NCBI RefSeq assembly: GCF_025813715.1
Contig: NZ_CP107532.1
Span: forward strand, 2,170,001-2,234,000
Reading direction: 5' to 3'
Source: Methylobacterium sp. FF17
GTDB taxonomy: Bacteria > Pseudomonadota > Alphaproteobacteria > Rhizobiales > Beijerinckiaceae
Length of the DNA: 64,000 nt
Below are positions 35,296-45,542 of the stretch, one piece after another. Within the stretch, counting starts at the first letter, position 1; each line of letters starts with the position of its first letter. The translations under genes were made by a program, and so were the position numbers. The notes below the pieces were generated by a model. The model was not told where the DNA came from. It saw only the letters and a list, made by a program, of their open reading frames with translations, and did no database searches.

Positions 35296-36318
35296 CCGGC
35301 CCTCGCCCTCCTGGCGGCCCTCGCCGCGACGCCCTTCGCGCTGGGCCACAACCCCTACCTGCTCAACGCGCTGATCACGACGGGCATCGTCACCATCGCG
35401 GCCATGAGCCTGAACCTGCTGCTGGGCTTCACCGGGCAGCTCAGCCTCGGGCACATCGCCTTCTTCGGCATCGGCGCCTATGTCAGCGCGCTGACGAGCC
35501 TCGGCTTCGACGTGGAGTTGCTCGGCGGCCTTCGCGTCGTGCACGAGCCCTGGCCGCCGGTGGCGGGCTTCGGGCTCGCCGTCCTGGCGACCGCCGCCTG
35601 CGGCTACCTCGTCGGGCGCCTGTCGTTCCGGGTGCGGGGCGCCTACTTCGTCATCGTGACGATCTCCTTCGCGGAGGTCGTGCGCCTCGTCGCCCTCAAC
35701 TGGGTGGAGCTGACGCAGGGCCCCCTGGCGCTGACGGGCATCCCGCCCTTCAGCCTCTGGATCCCCGGCCTCGGCACGACGATCCTGCGCACGAAGCTGC
35801 AGAACTACTATCTCGTCCTCGTGGTCGGCACGCTCTGCTACGCGCTCATCGCCCGCCTCGTGGCCTCGCGCTTCGGCCGGGCCATGCGGGGCCTGAAGGA
35901 GAACGAGTCGCTGGCGCTCTCGGTCGGCATCAACGCCACCCGCACGCTGACCCTCGCGGCGGTGATCTCGGCGGCGATGGCGGGCGCGGCCGGCAGCCTC
36001 TACGCCCATTACCTGCGCATCATCGATCCCGACGTGTTCCTGTTCTCCACCACGGTCACCATGGTCATCATGGTGGTGGGCGGCGGCAAGGGCACGCTGC
36101 TCGGTCCCGTCGTCGGCGGCCTGATCTTCGGCCTGCTCCCCGTGGCGCTCCGCCCCGTCATGGTGCCGGAGGCGCAGTGGATGGTGTTCGGCCTCGTGCT
36201 GATCGTGATCCAGTTCGTGATGCCCCGCGGCATCGTCCCGGGCCTCGTCGGCCTCGCCGCGCGCCGTCGCGCTCCGGTGGCCGAAGCGGGCCCCATTCCC
36301 GTGGAAGCCCGATCATGA
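35236..36318 (+). CDS. Liv-type ABC transporter permease (LivM-like)
   Basis: Inner-membrane permease of 360 residues. Family landmarks: ITTGIVTIAAMSLNLLLGFT, GQLSLGHIAFFGIGAYVSA, the coupling region FGRAMRGLKENESLALSVG and GGGKGTLLGPVVGGLIFGLL. The start is unusual: four in-frame ATGs at 35236, 35251, 35266 and 35281 fall in a 15-base tandem repeat, giving MTRPPMTRPLMTRPLMTRHL before the first helix. Any of the four could serve. The first overlaps the LivH stop. The stop overlaps the LivG start. Confidence 0.92.
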   Translation: MTRPPMTRPLMTRPLMTRHLPALALLAALAATPFALGHNPYLLNALITTGIVTIAAMSLNLLLGFTGQLSLGHIAFFGIGAYVSALTSLGFDVELLGGLRVVHEPWPPVAGFGLAVLATAACGYLVGRLSFRVRGAYFVIVTISFAEVVRLVALNWVELTQGPLALTGIPPFSLWIPGLGTTILRTKLQNYYLVLVVGTLCYALIARLVASRFGRAMRGLKENESLALSVGINATRTLTLAAVISAAMAGAAGSLYAHYLRIIDPDVFLFSTTVTMVIMVVGGGKGTLLGPVVGGLIFGLLPVALRPVMVPEAQWMVFGLVLIVIQFVMPRGIVPGLVGLAARRRAPVAEAGPIPVEARS

Positions 36319-37119
36319 GCGAGCCCGCTCCCATCCTGTCGGTGGACCATGTCGGCGTGCGCTTCGGCGGCCTCGTCGCCATCGCGGACCTGCATTTCGA
36401 CGTCCACCCCGGCGAGATCGTCAGCCTGATCGGTCCGAACGGCGCCGGCAAGACGACGGCCTTCAACGTGATGACCGGCTTCCTGAAACCCAGCCAGGGC
36501 CAGGTCCGCTTCCGCGGCACCAGCCTCCAGGGCCTGGCGCCGCACGAGATCGTCCGGCTGGGCCTGAGCCGGACGTTCCAGCGCACCAGCGTGTTCCCCG
36601 ACGACACCGTGTTCGACAACGTGATGATCGGTCTCCATCGCCGAGGCCGCGCGCGTCTGTTCGACACCCTGCTCGGGCGGGACCGCGCCGGCGAGGCGCG
36701 CCTGCGCGAGCGGGCCCGCGAACTCCTCGACTGGGTCGGGCTCTCCGGCCGGGCCCAGGACAAGGCGGGATCGCTGGCCTATGGCGAGCAGCGCCTCGTC
36801 GGGGTCGCCCTCGCGCTCGCGACCGAGCCCGCCATGCTCCTCCTCGACGAGCCGGTCTCCGGCATGAACGCCTCCGAGACCCAGGTCTTCGTGCGCCTGA
36901 TCCGCTCGATCCGCGATCGGGGCGTCACCGTCCTGCTGGTCGAGCACGACATGCCGATGGTGATGGAGGTCTCCGACCGCATCGTGGTGCTCAATTACGG
37001 CCGCCTCATCGCCGAGGCGCCGCCGGCGGCGATCCGGGCCGATCCGGCGGTGATCGAAGCCTATCTCGGCCAGGGCAGCGCCGCCCGCGAAGCCGCACGG
37101 GCGGCCAGGGAGACGATCG

Positions 37120-37127
<8 letters not shown>
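36315..37127 (+). CDS. Liv-type ABC transporter ATPase (LivG-like)
   Basis: ATPase of 270 residues. Walker A GPNGAGKTTAFNVMTGF, LivG-specific GLSRTFQRTSVFPDDTVFDN, signature LAYGEQRLVGVALALA, Walker B MLLLDEPVSGMNASE and switch His in LLVEHDMPMVMEVSDRI. The ATG overlaps the LivM stop, and the end overlaps the LivF start by 8 bases. One of the paired ATPases of the five-gene importer. Confidence 0.93.
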
Positions 37128-37795
<668 letters not shown>

Positions 37796-37824
<29 letters not shown>

Positions 37825-38170
37825 GGCCGGGACCTGGGTCCCGGCCTGTCGGATCGAGGCGCTGGCCGGACGCACGATCGTCCCGGTCCGCGTGGCCGGA
37901 CGGCACCTCCTTCTCGTCCAGGACGGCGGTGTCCTCTTCGCGACCGAACGCGCGTGCCCGCACGAGGGAGCGGATCTCGCCCTCGGCCATTGCGCCAGGG
38001 GGCGGCTGTTCTGCCCACGCCATCAGGCGTGGTTCACCCTGCAGGATGGAACGGTCTCCCCGGGATGGGATTTCCGTCGCCTCCGCACCTTCGCGACCCG
38101 ATGTGTCGGTACCCGTGTCGATGTCTTGATGGACGGACTCGGCCCACCGCTGGGGGAGGGGCCTTCCTAG
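37796..38170 (+). CDS. Small Rieske [2Fe-2S] protein
   Basis: Protein of 124 residues that is essentially one Rieske domain. The cluster ligands are visible as C-P-H in ACPHEGADLALGHCARG and C-x2-H in LFCPRHQAWFTLQDG, the order found in Rieske ferredoxins of dioxygenase and nitrite-reductase type. It overlaps the LivF gene by 29 bases and is the last gene of the catabolic block, so it may hand electrons to or from an oxygenase or reductase not in the window, or to the molybdenum hydroxylase. No oxygenase gene is adjacent. The ATG at 37796 is the first in frame; shorter starts are possible. Confidence 0.8.
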
Positions 38171-38515
38171 GGGATCGCTTCACGCCGTTCGGAGGCGACG
38201 AGGCCGTCATGGACCTGTGACGGGCGAACTCCGGAAGACGGGCTGTCCGCTTCGTGCAGAGCCGACCCGTCCGGCGTATCCGACGCCTCCGCCTCCGCCT
38301 CGGCCACGTGCTTCCGCCATCTCCTCACAGGCGACGCGCGTTCTCCCGGGACGCTCGCCGATCTCCCCACCGTTGCCTTCGCCTGCCTCATGCTCAGACG
38401 GGCCGGGCAACTGACCGATGCTTCATCACCGCTTCCAGGACCTACGCCGCCGCCAAAAGGAAAGGGGCTCTGCAGCCCCTTTCCCAACCGTCGAGACGCG
38501 GCGCGCAACCGACGC
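38171..38515. other. Gene-free stretch with terminator
   Basis: About 345 bases between the Rieske gene and the convergent chemoreceptor gene. Apart from the terminator hairpin at 38459-38484 nothing is supported. Confidence 0.5.
38459..38484 (-). terminator. Rho-independent-type terminator of chemoreceptor gene
   Basis: An 11-bp perfect stem (38459-38469 with 38474-38484) around a 4-base loop, followed on the minus strand by four T. It lies about 30 bases beyond the chemoreceptor stop. Confidence 0.75.
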
Positions 38516-40630
38516 TTATGCGGCCCGGAACCGGGACAGGAACGCCTCGACTTCGGCGCTGAGTTCCGATGAGCCATCCGCGAGTTCGCCGGCCGCGGAC
38601 AGGACCATCGCGGCGGCGGATCCGGTCTGTGTCGCCGCTTCGCGGACACCCGCGATGTTCTGCGAGACGCCTTGAGTCCCGCGTGCCGCCTGCGTCACCG
38701 TCCGCGCAATCTCCTGCGTGGCGGCCTGCTGCTCTTCGGCGGCGGCCGAGACCGTGGTGGAGATCTGGTGAACCTCCTCGATCGTCGTGCTGATGCTGCG
38801 GATCGCATGAACGGCCAGATCGGTTGCCGATCGGATCTGCGTGATCTGAGAGGTGATCTCTTCCGTCGCACGAGCCGTCTGGTTTGCGAGTTCCTTGACC
38901 TCCGCGGCCACGACGGCAAAGCCGCGTCCCGCCTCGCCGGCGCGCGCCGCCTCGATGGTTGCGTTGAGGGCCAGCAGGTTTGTCTGACCCGCGATGCCGC
39001 TGATCATCCCGGCGACGTCGCCGATCTTCTGGGCGCTGCGCGCGAGCGCCTGGACCGTTTCATCCGTCTGCCTGGCGGCATCCAGTGCCCTGGCGGCGAT
39101 GCTCGACGAATGCGCGATCCGGGTGCCGATCTCATTGGCCGACGCGGCCAGTTCCTCGGTCGCCGTTGCGACAGCCTGCACGCTCGATGAGGTCTCGTCG
39201 GCGGAGGCCGCCACCACGTCCGACTGCCGGTTCGTCTGTTCGGCCGTCGCGGACATGGAACCCGCCGTGGCTTCCAATTTGGTCGCCGATGTCGCCAGCG
39301 CCTGAACCAGACCGCCGACCTTGGTCTCGAAGGCCTGGATCAGAGCGAAGGCATGCTCGGACTTATGCGCGGCCGCCGATGCTTCGCTCGCCTTCTGCTC
39401 CTCCCTGTGGCCGCGCTCGATGAGGGCGGCCTTGAAGACCTGAACCGCGCCGGCGATCGCCCCGATCTCGTCCTTCCGGTCAGTGCACGGGATGATGACA
39501 TCCGTATCGCCCGCGCTCAGGCGTTCGACGGCCTGCGTCATGCTGGAGAGGGGCTGGACCACGCGTCGGATGACGACTGCGATTGCCCCCAATGCGGCGA
39601 GCAGGCCCAGGACGAAGAAACTGAGATGAAGCGCCAGGCTCGAGAAGGCGTTTTGGCGCAAGCTCTCGGTGTGCATTTCACTGGCCTGCCCGGCGCCGTA
39701 CATGACCTGCAGAAGCGATCCGATCTGCGGTGTCGTCGTGTCGACCCACTGGGGCGCCGTCATCGGGTACTTGCCGCCTTCATCGCTGATCTTGCGCATC
39801 TGATCGGCGAGGGTCCGGAAGCCCGTGAAGTAGCCCGCCTTCGCTCCGACCATCGCCTGCTTGATCGCAGGGTGAGTCGCTGCGCCGGCACTAAGGTTCT
39901 CGAGTTGCTGCCAGAGGAGATCGACCCGTGTGCGGCTGGCCGCATTTTCGGCGATCCGATCGGCGGGAATCGCTGTTCCGGCTGAAATCGCGGAGGCGAT
40001 GACCGACCGTTCGGAACCCGAAATGTCGCGCATCCGCCAGCCGAGTTCCTTGAGTACCGCCAGCCGGGCGAGGTCCGGATCGCCTGCCGATGCGTTGTGG
40101 AGCGCGGCAAACCACACCTTCAGGGACGCGTTCACCGAAGCGGTGATCGTTGCGATGAACGTCTTCCGGAGCACCTCGTCCCGCCGATCCCGAGGCAGCT
40201 TGAGTGCCGCATCGGCCTGCCGACGCGCTTGGTTGGCGGTGTCGAGTGCGGTTCTCAGGTTCTGGAGCAGCACGGTTTTATTGGGAAAATCGAGGCCTTC
40301 GAGCGTGGCGAGCCCGGCATCGAAGTTCTGGCTGGCCGCAGCACGGTGACGCGCCACCTCGCTGAGAACCTCGGGCCCTGCAGGCTCCGGCGCCTGGAGC
40401 CCGTTGTTCGTATCGAGGCGCTCCAGGAGTACTTCGTACAGGCCGGCTACGAATTTGTTCGCGCCGGTATCGAATTCCTGCGCAGCATTCGATATCTGAA
40501 CGTCGTTCCAGGACTCCAGACTTCGCTGTCCATTCGATAGTAGGAGAAAAGCAGACAGGCCGAGTGTCGGCGCGATCAAAGCAGCCTTGATCGATCGGCT
40601 CATCTTAATCTTTCGCGCCTGGTCGGACAT
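38516..40630 (-). CDS. Methyl-accepting chemotaxis protein
   Basis: Transmembrane chemoreceptor of 704 residues. First membrane helix about 17-37 ([18 protein letters not shown]), a long helical periplasmic sensor (about 38-330) that I do not match to a named ligand domain, second membrane helix about 335-355 ([17 protein letters not shown]), HAMP linker, then a cytoplasmic signalling domain with the hairpin tip [20 protein letters not shown] and [20 protein letters not shown]. The ATG at 40630 is chosen because the basic leader and first helix follow; 15 more codons are open upstream. The ligand is unknown. No other che genes are nearby. Confidence 0.9.
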   Translation of the reverse strand: MSDQARKIKMSRSIKAALIAPTLGLSAFLLLSNGQRSLESWNDVQISNAAQEFDTGANKFVAGLYEVLLERLDTNNGLQAPEPAGPEVLSEVARHRAAASQNFDAGLATLEGLDFPNKTVLLQNLRTALDTANQARRQADAALKLPRDRRDEVLRKTFIATITASVNASLKVWFAALHNASAGDPDLARLAVLKELGWRMRDISGSERSVIASAISAGTAIPADRIAENAASRTRVDLLWQQLENLSAGAATHPAIKQAMVGAKAGYFTGFRTLADQMRKISDEGGKYPMTAPQWVDTTTPQIGSLLQVMYGAGQASEMHTESLRQNAFSSLALHLSFFVLGLLAALGAIAVVIRRVVQPLSSMTQAVERLSAGDTDVIIPCTDRKDEIGAIAGAVQVFKAALIERGHREEQKASEASAAAHKSEHAFALIQAFETKVGGLVQALATSATKLEATAGSMSATAEQTNRQSDVVAASADETSSSVQAVATATEELAASANEIGTRIAHSSSIAARALDAARQTDETVQALARSAQKIGDVAGMISGIAGQTNLLALNATIEAARAGEAGRGFAVVAAEVKELANQTARATEEITSQITQIRSATDLAVHAIRSISTTIEEVHQISTTVSAAAEEQQAATQEIARTVTQAARGTQGVSQNIAGVREAATQTGSAAAMVLSAAGELADGSSELSAEVEAFLSRFRAA

Positions 40631-40953
40631 GTCTTGGCCTACTATAATGAGATCGCGACGTGATCTGCAGAGCAAATTTTGCTCTACAGCACTGGTAGAG
40701 ATAATCGTCTTGTCGTTCGCAGCAGGGTTGAGGCGTGTAGACTTACGGCAAAAAGATTAATCACCAGTTTGGGCGGGTGATATTTGTAAAGTAACGTCAG
40801 AAAAGTCTTACTTGCCGCATGTTCTGAGTAGATGTGTAGGTTCGGCGCAAGGTTTCACGGTTCAGGCGGTGTCCGCCCCGGTTGAATCGGATGCGCCTTC
40901 GCTTGACGCGCAGTTGTAATTCGATGCTTGGTTTATCGCAGGTAGAAAACCGG
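40631..40953. other. AT-rich divergent promoter region
   Basis: About 320 bases, AT-richer than average at 40640-40800, between the chemoreceptor (minus) and a membrane-protein gene (plus). No gene is seen. Confidence 0.5.
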
Positions 40954-41901
40954 ATGCCCTCAACCCGGTCTGCCGGTCTGCGTGAGCCCCTCGTGAGGGC
41001 GGTCAGGACCCAGGCCGAGACGCAGCCACGCACCGGCGCGCGCCGCGTCCGGCCGGTCTCCGTCGACGCCGCCGCGCGGGCGCTCCTGCGCACGGGGGCC
41101 GTGGCCCCCCGCATCGCCGAGACCCTCCAGGCCGCCGCCGTGCCGCCCCCGCACGCGCTCGGACAGCTCGCCGCCTACTTCGCCGATCCCGCCGGCCTTT
41201 GCCGGGCGGCGACGGGCGACTTCCTCGACGCGGTCCGGGCCCACGACGCGGCCTTCCGCGCCCATCTGGAGGCGACGGTGGCGGAGATCGGCACCGAGGC
41301 GCGGACGCTGCGCGAGAGCACCCGCCCCGGTGCCATCGCCCTCATGGCGATCGGCGGCGTTTTCGCCGGGGGCGCCCTCCTGTGGCTCGCCGCGGGCCTG
41401 CCCGGACTTTCCGCCAACGAGGCCCGGCTCGTGGTGGCGGTGGCGCTGGCCTGCGGGGCCGTCCTGGCGGGCCTCGGCGGCTATCGGCTGTGGCGGGGCG
41501 AGCGCACGACGATGATCCTCAGCCCCGAGGCCCTGGCGGTGCCCGGCCTCGACAGGCCGATCCCCTGGACCAGCATCGCCGACCTCGACATGACGACGCG
41601 GCAGAACGGCGTCGTCACCCGCCTGCTGCTGCCGCCGGAGGCGCCGTTCCCGCAAGCGGTGCCGGGCGGCCGCAAGGTGAAGCTCGACGCAGGCCGCGGC
41701 ATCGTCACCATCACGGCCGGCCTGCCGTACAGGATGTCGGTGCAGGACTTCGCCGACCTCATCGGCCGCTACCGCCACGCGGCGGAGGCGCGCCGGGTCT
41801 TGGCCAAGTCGGTTGCGTTGGCCGAAACGGTTGCGTTGGCCGAGACGGCTACGGCGGCCTCTCCATCCTCCTCGACCCCCCGTGATCCCGTGAGGTCCTG
41901 A
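40954..41901 (+). CDS. Two-helix membrane protein of unknown function
   Basis: Hypothetical protein of about 315 residues. Residues 1-120 are Ala/Arg-rich and soluble; two membrane helices lie around 128-150 (GAIALMAIGGVFAGGALLWL) and 160-185 (LVVAVALACGAVLAGLGGY); the part after them (RTTMILSPEALAVPGLDRPI and following) has the beta-rich look of a PH-like membrane-associated domain. The last 30 residues include a short LAETVALAETA duplication. The next gene starts 3 bases later, so they are probably co-transcribed. I cannot assign a role. Confidence 0.6.
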   Translation: MPSTRSAGLREPLVRAVRTQAETQPRTGARRVRPVSVDAAARALLRTGAVAPRIAETLQAAAVPPPHALGQLAAYFADPAGLCRAATGDFLDAVRAHDAAFRAHLEATVAEIGTEARTLRESTRPGAIALMAIGGVFAGGALLWLAAGLPGLSANEARLVVAVALACGAVLAGLGGYRLWRGERTTMILSPEALAVPGLDRPIPWTSIADLDMTTRQNGVVTRLLLPPEAPFPQAVPGGRKVKLDAGRGIVTITAGLPYRMSVQDFADLIGRYRHAAEARRVLAKSVALAETVALAETATAASPSSSTPRDPVRS

Positions 41902-41903
41902 CC

Positions 41904-42413
41904 ATGACCACCTCCGTGAACCGCGCCGAGCCGTTACGCCTGCCCCCGCCCCGCCAGGGCTGGGGGAACACGCTCTGGACGCTGTTCGGCCTCGCGGCGC
42001 TCGCGGCCCTCCTCGTCGCCTGCGCCGTCTACACGGCCCCGCCGGTGATCTCGGATTGGCAGATCCGCGACACGGCCCGTCCCGCCGCCGGCGCGCGGGT
42101 GAGCGACGGCAAATGCACCGCCAAGATCGTGCTCCACCTCTGCGACGTGACCCTCACCCTGCCCACCCCCACGGGCTCCGTGGTGCGCCGGGTGAACACC
42201 GTGTTCACCGGCATGCATGTCGGCGATTACGCCATCCGGGTGATGGCCGATCCGGGCCGGCCCGACCTCGTCACCACCGATCTCGCCCTCGACCGGCTCT
42301 GGAACCGCACCCTCACCCTGCTGGTCATCGCCGGGGCGCTGGCCGCCATCATCGTCGCGGCCCTCGTCGCGATGGTGCGGAACCGGCGGGCCGGCTCGGG
42401 GGCCATGGGCTGA
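41904..42413 (+). CDS. Small membrane protein of unknown function
   Basis: Hypothetical protein of 169 residues with two membrane helices at about 22-45 (TLWTLFGLAALAALLVACAV) and 130-155 (TLLVIAGALAAIIVAALVAMV), separated by a periplasm-facing segment with two Cys (KCTAKIVLHLCDVTLTL). Helices at both ends and a beta-rich loop suggest an inner-membrane anchored domain. It follows the previous membrane-protein gene after 3 bases and probably works with it. No family recognised. Confidence 0.65.
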   Translation: MTTSVNRAEPLRLPPPRQGWGNTLWTLFGLAALAALLVACAVYTAPPVISDWQIRDTARPAAGARVSDGKCTAKIVLHLCDVTLTLPTPTGSVVRRVNTVFTGMHVGDYAIRVMADPGRPDLVTTDLALDRLWNRTLTLLVIAGALAAIIVAALVAMVRNRRAGSGAMG

Positions 42414-42726
42414 TCCGGTCGCGAGGGTTCGTTTCGGGCGCTGTCACCCACGCGTGATGAAAACCGGTTCGGGGCGAGGCGGCGATCGCCCTCCGCCCCG
42501 GAGCCGGCTGAAGGCGGTCGGCGGCCCGGCTCCGACGCGGGCCCCGACCTCGTCCGGTTCGATCCGGTCGCGGTGCTTGAGCGGCGGGACGGCTCGGTGC
42601 GCGTGCGCTATCAGGGCGGGACTGCTGCGGCGGCAGGCTGGCGGCCGACCTCGCCGGGGTCAGGCTCCGAACAGGAACTCGCGCCAATCAGACCACGACG
42701 ACAGGATTTGGACCCCAGGAATCCCC
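42414..42726. other. Intergenic stretch with coding-like remnant
   Basis: No intact gene. A short stretch near 42560-42640 translates to a coding-like segment (LERRDGSVRVRYQGG) without a sensible start or stop, possibly gene debris. Confidence 0.3.
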
Positions 42727-43013
42727 ATGCGCCGATCGCTTCCCTACATGGCCCTCCTGCTGAGCGTCGCGGGCGTCCCCGCCCTCGCCCAGGCGCCCGC
42801 CGCGCCGCCGCGCCGCCGCGCCCCGTGACGGTCTGGGTGCCCGTCGAGGAAGCGATGAGCGCGCTCCTCAACGGCGGCCACCGCATCGTCTCGGCTTCGG
42901 GTCCGAGCTTCATCCTGGAGCGGGGCGGCAAGTACGTGGCCTGCGAGGTGAGGCCGGCGGGCGGGATGCGTGGAACCCCCGAGACCACCTCGACCTGCCA
43001 CCGCCTGAACTGA
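42727..43013 (+). pseudogene. Frameshifted small secreted protein
   Basis: The ATG at 42727 with AGGA upstream begins a signal peptide (RRSLPYMALLLSVAGVPALA, cleavage after AQA) but the frame stops at 42828 right after a GCC/CGC repeat tract. The -1 frame continues without interruption as PVTVWVPVEEAMSALLNGGH, then an ILERGGKYVACEV segment and CHRLN to a stop at 43013. A single-base length change in the repetitive GC tract (about 42795-42825) would join both into a secreted protein of about 95 residues. Either a recent frameshift or a sequencing error in a hard GC run. Function unknown. Confidence 0.65.
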
Positions 43014-43020
43014 GACGGGC

Positions 43021-43677
43021 ATGCTCGCGGCGGACCTGGACACGTCCCTCCACGCGCGGTTCGACGCCTTGTGGGCGCGAACCGTCGGCACGCCCGGCGC
43101 GGCGGCATGGCCAGCCCTCGACGCAGGCTACGGCGCGCCGGAGCGCCACTATCACGGCTGGCCCCATGTCGCGGCGCTGCTGGCGGGGCACGACGCCGTA
43201 CGCGAAGAGCCCGACTTCGCCGGCCTCGACGCCGACGCCATCGACCTCGCCATCGTCTTCCACGACGCCGTCTACGACACCGCCCGCGCCGACAACGAGG
43301 CCCGCAGCGCCGACCTGCTCCGCGCCCAGGCGGGGCCGGCCGCCGCCGAGGCGCGCATCTGCGCGGCGGCGGCGATGATCCGGGCGACGGCCGCGCACGG
43401 CCCGAGCGCGGACCCGGCGACCCGCCTCCTCCTCGACCTCGATCTCGCCGTGCTCGGCGCACCGCCCGCCGCCTACGCGGCCTACGCGGCGGCGATCCGG
43501 CGGGAATACGCCGCTGTTCCCGAAGCGGCGTGGCGGGTCGGGCGCGCCGGGATCCTCGACCGCTTCCTCGCCCGCTCGCGCCTCTACCAGACCGATCTCT
43601 TCCACGACCGCCTGGAAGCCGCCGCCCGGACCAACCTCGCGGCCGAGGTGGACGCGCTCCGCGCCGGGCCCACCTGA
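43021..43677 (+). CDS. Predicted HD-superfamily metal-dependent phosphohydrolase
   Basis: Protein of 218 residues resembling the COG4339 group of HD-type hydrolases. Likely metal ligands are in APERHYHGWPHVAALL, the His-Asp pair in LAIVFHDAVYDTARADNE (HD) and the following DNEARSADLL, and Asp in LLLDLDLAVLGAPP. It begins 7 bases after the frameshifted secreted-protein frame and is coupled to the next gene by a TGATG overlap. Substrate unknown; nucleotides are typical for HD enzymes. Confidence 0.75.
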   Translation: MLAADLDTSLHARFDALWARTVGTPGAAAWPALDAGYGAPERHYHGWPHVAALLAGHDAVREEPDFAGLDADAIDLAIVFHDAVYDTARADNEARSADLLRAQAGPAAAEARICAAAAMIRATAAHGPSADPATRLLLDLDLAVLGAPPAAYAAYAAAIRREYAAVPEAAWRVGRAGILDRFLARSRLYQTDLFHDRLEAAARTNLAAEVDALRAGPT

Positions 43678-44375
43678 TGGGCCCGAGACCCCGCCGGCAT
43701 CCCGCGCGCTTCGTCCTCCTCCTCGGCCTTCCCCTCGTGCTCGCGGCCTTCGCGGCGGACCTCCGGTTCGGCACTACGCGTTATCGTCTCGCCGGGACCG
43801 ACTACGCCGTGCCCCACGCCTATGAGTTCTCCCGCAACGTCCACCTGCCCTGGCTCGACGGGGTACCCGGGCTTGGCCGGGAGCCGGAGGAATCGCTCTG
43901 GCTGATTCTGGCCGCCGCCGAGGTGGCGGAGGGCCTGTCCGGGTACAGCCGCCTCAGCCACGGCCATGCCGGCCCGTTCGCCGCCGACCTCGTGGTCCAC
44001 GTCGTCGGCGACCCGGATAGGCGCTACTTCGCCCCCCTCTACGCCCGGCAATGGGGCAATTTCGATGCGCGGCTGGCCGAGGGCGCTCCGTGGCGGCCCG
44101 ACCCTTCGGGCGGCGAGCGCCTCGTCCATTCCGAGGGGATCGATCACCGGCGCTTCTACCGTTTCCCGTCCCGGCATGCGTCGCGACCGGCCGATCAGAC
44201 CCCACCCAGTTGCCTCGCCTCGGACGACCGGGACAAGCGCGAGGTCTCCACCTGCACCTACCTCGTCCACCGCGACGGCCTGACCTACGATTTCTCCCTG
44301 CGTCCGGAGAATCTGACCGTGGCCGACCGCGTGCCGGCCTACATCCTGACACGCCTCGCGGCCTGGAAACGGTAG
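43677..44375 (+). CDS. Membrane-anchored or secreted protein of unknown function
   Basis: Protein of 232 residues. A signal peptide or single N-terminal anchor covers about 10-28 (FVLLLGLPLVLAAFAADL). The rest is soluble and polar with no recognised domain; two Cys (PPSCLASDD, STCTYLVHR) could form a disulfide. The start overlaps the HD-hydrolase stop by one base, so the two are coupled. Confidence 0.65.
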   Translation: MGPRPRRHPARFVLLLGLPLVLAAFAADLRFGTTRYRLAGTDYAVPHAYEFSRNVHLPWLDGVPGLGREPEESLWLILAAAEVAEGLSGYSRLSHGHAGPFAADLVVHVVGDPDRRYFAPLYARQWGNFDARLAEGAPWRPDPSGGERLVHSEGIDHRRFYRFPSRHASRPADQTPPSCLASDDRDKREVSTCTYLVHRDGLTYDFSLRPENLTVADRVPAYILTRLAAWKR

Positions 44376-44843
44376 GCCGGCAGGTCGGGTCTGCCCGACG
44401 ATCCGGCCCAACAGGAATGCGCAGGACCGGACCCTCGAACGGGTCGGCCGGGCTTGCCGTCGTGGCGAGCCTCACCGCCATTGTCTCCGTCAGTGCGGTC
44501 CGCGTGCCCGGACCACGTGGCACCGCCCGTGCGCAGCCCCTGACCTGGCTGTCGATGCTGCTCGTGTCTCTTGGGCGGACGGACTCGGCGTCGGCGCGAG
44601 CCTCAGGGACATTCGGGGCCCTCTCCTGCGGTTCTCGCGCCCGATCGACACGCGGATGTGTGGTCGACGGGCACCCGTCCCGCAACCGGCGCCGGGGCGG
44701 GTGACATCACGGGGCCGGGCGCCCACTTTCGAAGCCGGCGACGTGTCTGCCCGAAGCGCGACGGGCTCCCTCTCCCGAAGGCGTGGGGACCCGCATTGCC
44801 GGTGAACCACGGAAACGCCGGTGCCGGCCGAGAGGCGGCGCGT
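44376..44843. other. Gene-free stretch
   Basis: About 470 GC-rich bases. Reading frames are open because of composition, but none shows protein-family character or a convincing ribosome-binding site until the GTG at 44844. Confidence 0.45.
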
Positions 44844-45437
44844 GTGCCTTCGGTGCGCCGGGGGAGGGGACGCGGTACGCTCGTCCTCCTCGGGCTGGCG
44901 GCCTGTCTCGCGCCCCAGGCCGTGCGGGCGCGCGACGGAGGGGCCTATCCCCTGGCCTGCCGCGACGTCCATGCGGATTTCGCCCGCGTCGCGCATTGCG
45001 CCCGGCGCGCGGGTGCGTGGGTCCGCATCGATCCCGCCCGCCTCGCGCGCATGTCCTTTCGGGATGGGTTGACCGAGATCGTCGTCGAGGGGGTCGGCTG
45101 GCTCTGGGCGCGCCGCGACGGGCTGGCGCTTCCGGTGTTCACCCTCGATACCGCTCCGGACCCCTTCGCACAGGGACTGGTGCGCAGTTGGCACGCCGGC
45201 AAGGTCGCCTTCCACGACCGGCGCCTGCGCCGCGTCCTCGCCACGGAGTTCGACTGGTCCTTCCCGTTCAACGCGCGCGGCGAGGCCCTGGTCTGCCAGG
45301 GCTGCCGGTCGGACGGGCGCAAGCCGGCCTCCATGGTCGGCGGCCGGTGGGGGCTGATCGACCGGCGCGGCCGGCTGACGATGCCACTGGACGAAGGCCG
45401 AGGCGCCTCCGAGCGCTACGCCGGCAGTCCCCGATGA
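44844..45437 (+). CDS. Secreted protein with WG-like repeats, unknown function
   Basis: Protein of about 197 residues starting with GTG, chosen because GAGAGG lies 7 bases upstream and a signal peptide (RGTLVLLGLAACLAPQAVRA) begins 11 residues in. The mature part includes ACRDVHADFARVAHC and a C-terminal WGLIDRRGRLTMPLD resembling a WG-repeat beta-strand. Two Cys near CQGCRSDGRKP. Frame is open far upstream, so the start is inferred. No function assigned. Confidence 0.55.
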   Translation: MPSVRRGRGRGTLVLLGLAACLAPQAVRARDGGAYPLACRDVHADFARVAHCARRAGAWVRIDPARLARMSFRDGLTEIVVEGVGWLWARRDGLALPVFTLDTAPDPFAQGLVRSWHAGKVAFHDRRLRRVLATEFDWSFPFNARGEALVCQGCRSDGRKPASMVGGRWGLIDRRGRLTMPLDEGRGASERYAGSPR

Positions 45438-45542
45438 ATTGAGAGCGATCCCGGCCGGCGCCCGTCAGGCTGCTCTCTGCCGACGCGGCACGAACCGACG
45501 TCCGGACGCCCGCCGCCGGAACGGCTGCGCCGGTCGCCGGGC

